From the NCBI RefSeq assembly GCF_000379765.1, contig NZ_KB903440.1, positions 1 to 64,000 on the forward strand: a stretch of 64,000 nt of DNA, written 5' to 3'. Positions within the stretch are counted from its first letter, which is position 1. Every line of letters starts with the position of its first letter. Below the pieces are notes generated by a model that was given only the letters and a program-made list of their open reading frames with translations, made no database searches and was not told the DNA's origin. Of this stretch, positions 61,241 to 64,000 are shown one piece after another. Source of the DNA: Flexithrix dorotheae DSM 6795. GTDB taxonomy: Bacteria; Bacteroidota; Bacteroidia; Cytophagales; Flammeovirgaceae. The translations under genes and the position numbers were made by a program.

Positions 61241-62251
61241 TTATTCATCAAGGGTAATACCCCAGAATTTCTTCAATTCTTCAGGTGTTGGTTGCTTCTT
61301 AGGACTTACAATTCTGAACCCTACAAAAGGAGAGTCTGTATTCCACCAGAAACTTTTCGGAATTTGCGGATCTCTTTGTTTCCATTTCATGCTGGATTCA
61401 GTTCTTGCAGCACTTCTCAATTTATCAGGGTCATCATCCCATGAACCTCCTTTTACTGTTCTGGGGTGAAGTTTTACAGGTATGGCCCACGGATTTTTTT
61501 TCTTTTCATCTGCATCAAGTGACGCATAAAAATCTTCTTTATACTGATCCAGTGTCCATTCGGCTACATTACCATGCATATCGTAAAGTCCCCAAGGGTT
61601 TGGTTTTTTCTCTCCAACTTTATGGTAGGCATCATCACTGTTTTCATAATGCCAGGCATATTCATCAAGTTTCGATACACTATCCCCAAATGAATATGCA
61701 GTAGTTGTTCCTGCTCTACAGGCATATTCCCACTCGGCTTCTGTAGCAAGTCTGTAGAATACCCCTGTTTTTTCAGTGAGCCATTTGCAATATCTAAGGG
61801 CTGCAAATTGTGTCATACTTGCTGCAGGGTAACCATATTTTCCCATTCCAAATGTTGGATCTTCATAAGGAGGGCTTGGACGGGTTACCGCATCAGCATT
61901 CCAGGAATCTTCTTTTCCTTCAGGTGCTTTATCAAGGTTTTTTTCCCTGAAAATTTCGTACTCATCGAAAGTTACTTCAAATACCCCTATGTAAAAGGGT
62001 TCAATTTCCACTTCTACCTGAGGTCCCTCATCTTCTTTTCTATCTGGTTCAGTTTCAGGGCTTCCCATTAAGAATTTTCCTCCGGGAATCGGGGCCATTT
62101 GAAAAGAAACCGGAGTACCCGGAATTTCCTGTTTATATAACTTAAATTGTTCGTCATTCCTTAGACTATCCTCCTGGGCAGAAGCAACAGATAAAATCAG
62201 GAAGGAAAACAATCCGGTTAAAAATGTAATCTTGTTAAATATCAACTTCAT
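61241..62251 (-). CDS. SUMF1/EgtB/PvdO-fold secreted protein
   Basis: The 336-residue protein has a signal peptide (ITFLTGLFSFLILSVASAQ) and a formylglycine-generating-enzyme-like domain: MAPIPGGKFLMGSPETEPDR, FYIGVFEVTFDEYEIF, RLATEAEWEYACRAGTTTAY, NPWGLYDMHGNVAEWTLDQY and VKGGSWDDDPDKLRSAART. The cysteines that bind copper in true FGEs, in the segment after GGS, are absent, so sulfatase activation is unlikely. No sulfatase gene is nearby. It may be a structural or sugar-related relative. It is probably cotranscribed with the Gfo/Idh gene. Confidence 0.88.
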   Translation of the reverse strand: MKLIFNKITFLTGLFSFLILSVASAQEDSLRNDEQFKLYKQEIPGTPVSFQMAPIPGGKFLMGSPETEPDRKEDEGPQVEVEIEPFYIGVFEVTFDEYEIFREKNLDKAPEGKEDSWNADAVTRPSPPYEDPTFGMGKYGYPAASMTQFAALRYCKWLTEKTGVFYRLATEAEWEYACRAGTTTAYSFGDSVSKLDEYAWHYENSDDAYHKVGEKKPNPWGLYDMHGNVAEWTLDQYKEDFYASLDADEKKKNPWAIPVKLHPRTVKGGSWDDDPDKLRSAARTESSMKWKQRDPQIPKSFWWNTDSPFVGFRIVSPKKQPTPEELKKFWGITLDE

Positions 62252-62299
62252 AATCCTTTTCTCTTATAATGCTGGATTTTTTATCCAAATGCTTTTCAA

Positions 62300-62908
62300 T
62301 TAATTTTTGGTGAAGGTAAGGTCAAATTTTGCCGTAATATCATCGCCTGTTACAATCTGGCCAAACATGGCAGATGGACGTTCCATTCCATAATCACTCA
62401 TTTTCAGCGCTTTTTCTCCAGTAAATTGGAAATCACCTGAATCGAGCTTTTTCCCCTCCAATTCAATTTCCACATCTTTGGAAACTCCGGCCATAGTTAA
62501 TTTTCCTTTGGAAACAATTTTGAAGGTACCAGCAGTCTTATCATTCACTTCAGTGATTTTAGCTGGTTCACTCGATTGGAAAATTATATAAGGATTATCG
62601 TCACCAAATGCTTTTACTATTTTATTATTCATAGTATCTCCCCTTCCTCCATCAATGCTGGCTACCTTAAATTTTAATTCAATACCTTCAATCGTTTCAC
62701 CTGCTTTCAATTTCTTTACTATGGATTTTGAAAAGCTGGCAGATCCCTCCATTTCATTTACTTCTCCGGTCCAGTCATGTAGCGTAGAAGTTCCGGTTAC
62801 AGAAGCTTTACTATCCGACTTTAGCTTGTAATTGGGAGATTGAGCTAAAGAAACTATGCTGAAAAATAGGGGAAGTAATAATAGTAATAATTTGTTTCTG
62901 CGATTCAT
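62300..62908 (-). CDS. YceI family periplasmic protein
   Basis: This 202-residue protein has a signal peptide (KLLLLLLPLFFSIVSLAQ) and a YceI lipocalin-like domain: SDSKASVTGTSTLHDWTGEV, IELKFKVASIDGGRGDTMNN, FGDDNPYIIFQSSE, GKLTMAGVSKDVEIELEGK and AKFDLTFTKN. The fold binds isoprenoid or lipid-like molecules. The role is not established. A -7 box lies 43 bp upstream. The gene order YceI, SUMF-like, Gfo/Idh is uniform in strand. Confidence 0.92.
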   Translation of the reverse strand: MNRRNKLLLLLLPLFFSIVSLAQSPNYKLKSDSKASVTGTSTLHDWTGEVNEMEGSASFSKSIVKKLKAGETIEGIELKFKVASIDGGRGDTMNNKIVKAFGDDNPYIIFQSSEPAKITEVNDKTAGTFKIVSKGKLTMAGVSKDVEIELEGKKLDSGDFQFTGEKALKMSDYGMERPSAMFGQIVTGDDITAKFDLTFTKN

Positions 62909-62950
62909 TTCTCTAAAAAATTAAATTTGTCTGTCATTTATTCATCTACA

Positions 62951-62958
62951 CAAATATA
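62951..62958 (-). promoter_or_regulatory. -7 box of the yceI-like gene
   Basis: On the minus strand TATATTTG matches TAnnTTTG exactly, 43 bp before the ATG at 62908. No convincing TTG is found at the -33 position. Confidence 0.4.
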
Positions 62959-63251
62959 ATTCATTGATTTTGTTTAAAATAAACTTTGAATTTTACCAAT
63001 TTGGAATAAATATTTTCGTAAGTCTTTCAATTAAGCTCAATGAATTAGAAGTGTTATTAATGGATTTATCCCTTTTCAAGGGAATTTGAGTGATTTTAAT
63101 GGGTTCAAATGCTATTATTTGAATATAATTTTTAAACACTCAGTTTTTTATGAGGTCTTACTTTCTAAATCTAAAGAGGAACTGATCATAAAGAAGACCC
63201 CAAAAAATTTATGAATCAGGATTTTTTCACCCTAAAATGGAAGAAATAAAA
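62959..63251. other. Intergenic region, no feature seen
   Basis: About 290 bp of AT-rich DNA lie between the yceI-like promoter and the next gene. I see no open frame, repeat or T-tailed hairpin. Confidence 0.4.
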
Positions 63252-63551
63252 CTAGTCTACTGATTTTGAAACCCGTACATCACTTGGCCCAACTAATAAT
63301 TCCGCAAGTTTTTCCTTACCAGAGGTAATATGTGATGATTGCCCATGAGCCTCCAAATCTTCCAGACTTTCCCATTTCTCAAGGAAAGTAAATTTTTCCG
63401 GTGTTTCTTCACTCTGGAATAATTCATACTGAATACAACCTTTTTCCTTTCTTGTAGGAGCCACAAAGCCTTTTAAGATTTCTTTAACAGCTTCCGAATT
63501 TCCCGGTTTTGCCTCAATATGTGCGGCAACCCCAACCACTTTGTTCGACAT
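63252..63551 (-). CDS. Antibiotic biosynthesis monooxygenase (ABM) domain protein
   Basis: This 99-residue single-domain protein has the ABM dimeric ferredoxin-like fold: VVGVAAHIEAKPGNSEAVKE, TRKEKGCIQYELFQSEETPE, KFTFLEKWESLEDLEAHGQS and HITSGKEKLAELLVGPSDVR. YgiN-type members oxidise quinols; others act on polyketides or have no known substrate. It lies 140 bp downstream of the globin gene on the same strand. Confidence 0.9.
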   Translation of the reverse strand: MSNKVVGVAAHIEAKPGNSEAVKEILKGFVAPTRKEKGCIQYELFQSEETPEKFTFLEKWESLEDLEAHGQSSHITSGKEKLAELLVGPSDVRVSKSVD

Positions 63552-63691
63552 GAATATGAAAGTTTTATGATGTGATTAATATATTTCTGTTTTTATTCAA
63601 AGGTAATTGTATAAGCACAATGTGGGTATGATGATGCTCATAAGTGCTGAAAAAGCACTAATTTTCAATTGCCTGAAAATTTTTTGGTTTA

Positions 63692-64000
63692 TTAATGGCG
63701 TGCCCTGATCATTAATTTGGAAAGGTACTGATAGGCTTTTCCCCAGGCTACCTCCAATTCAGGATTCCAGTGTTCTCCCAACTCTTCCCCGATAGTTTCC
63801 ACCAACACTTTTCCAAAAATTTCAAAATCCTGCTCCTTTACGCCATAGGCGATGTGTCTTTTTCCTACTGCTGCAACTGTCTTATCTTCCTCTATTTCTG
63901 GTTTTATTTTAGTAACTGCAAAGCCAATCAATTTCATTAGTTTTTTGGCCTGCTCATCGCGTTCGTTATGGAAAAGCGGCTTAAATAGCGGCTGAACCTC
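63692..64000 (-). CDS. Globin-domain protein (5' end outside window)
   Basis: 103 codons lie inside the window and the frame runs through the right edge, so the internal ATG at 63937 is not the start. The sequence PLFKPLFHNERDEQAKKLM is the distal half of a globin leading to KRHIAYGVKEQDFEIFGKVL with the proximal His, then LGEHWNPELEVAWGKAYQYL. This pattern is shared by single-domain globins and the globin domain of flavohaemoglobin. The gene ends soon after, without a reductase domain, so it is a single-domain globin for NO or O2 binding. Confidence 0.88.
   Translation of the reverse strand, partial: EVQPLFKPLFHNERDEQAKKLMKLIGFAVTKIKPEIEEDKTVAAVGKRHIAYGVKEQDFEIFGKVLVETIGEELGEHWNPELEVAWGKAYQYLSKLMIRARH

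Noticed and set aside
61241-62251. Annotation as formylglycine-generating enzyme
   Set aside because: The required cysteines are missing and no sulfatase lies nearby.

Overview
The window is AT-rich chromosomal DNA of a Bacteroidota bacterium, most likely a marine Cytophagales. The evidence is a type IX secretion (Por) sorting tail on the secreted protein at 17673-18920, Bacteroidota-type promoters (TTG, 19 bp, TAnnTTTG) in front of rpsT and the tRNA, Bacteroidota gene order at birA/rsfS/ftsH, and an ECF sigma factor with a membrane TPR partner. I cannot name a genus from sequence alone.

Layout. 1-119 is the N-terminal end of a transposase running off the left edge. 300-5102 (minus) holds purK, purD and recQ. 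5757-9619 (minus) holds an effector-binding-domain protein, a WYL regulator, yidD, an Rrf2 regulator and the Na+/H+ antiporter nhaD; two near-identical 12-3-12 palindromes flank the Rrf2 gene. 10038-11362 holds a thioesterase and a YihY/BrkB membrane protein, followed by tRNA-Ser(UGA).

11.8-19.2 kb is an accessory, partly decayed region. It starts with a dead tyrosine-recombinase remnant next to the tRNA and continues with AraC regulator, SDR and cupin genes. A 4.3 kb segment bounded by two imperfect 59-60 bp direct repeats follows. It carries a DUF218 protein, a truncated serine hydrolase ending in GC-rich foreign-looking DNA, a Na+/Ca2+ exchanger, a broken secreted-protein gene and a T9SS-exported putative glycoside hydrolase.

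19.3-30.3 kb is mostly housekeeping: sugar nucleotidyltransferase, 2H phosphoesterase, NlpC/P60 lipoprotein, leuS, ftsH, rsfS, birA, rpsT and a large LRR protein. 30.3-45.1 kb has a tandem operator before an acyl-CoA dehydrogenase, a GAF histidine kinase followed by an HDAC-like deacetylase, Wzc/Wza polysaccharide export with a GY-repeat tail, a phasin, an AarF kinase, an SSF symporter, a GluQ-like synthetase with a TTG start and a lipase. 45.1-49.1 kb pairs a sugar-acid dehydratase with a divergent LacI regulator, followed by a CHAD protein. 49.2-55.1 kb holds rnr, a small acidic protein of 58 residues, mutS2 and aroK. 55.2-64 kb holds a ChbG-like deacetylase, an ECF sigma/TPR pair divergent from a lipoprotein with three beta-helix-like repeats, a Gfo/Idh oxidoreductase with a sulfatase-modifying-factor-fold protein, YceI, an ABM monooxygenase and a globin cut by the right edge.

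I found no CRISPR array, no complete insertion sequence, no phage and no obvious defence island. The least explained parts are the repeat-bounded decayed segment, the paired Rrf2-flanking palindromes, the orphan terminator near 21.8 kb, the RecQ with a degenerate zinc site and the sigma-linked repeat lipoprotein.
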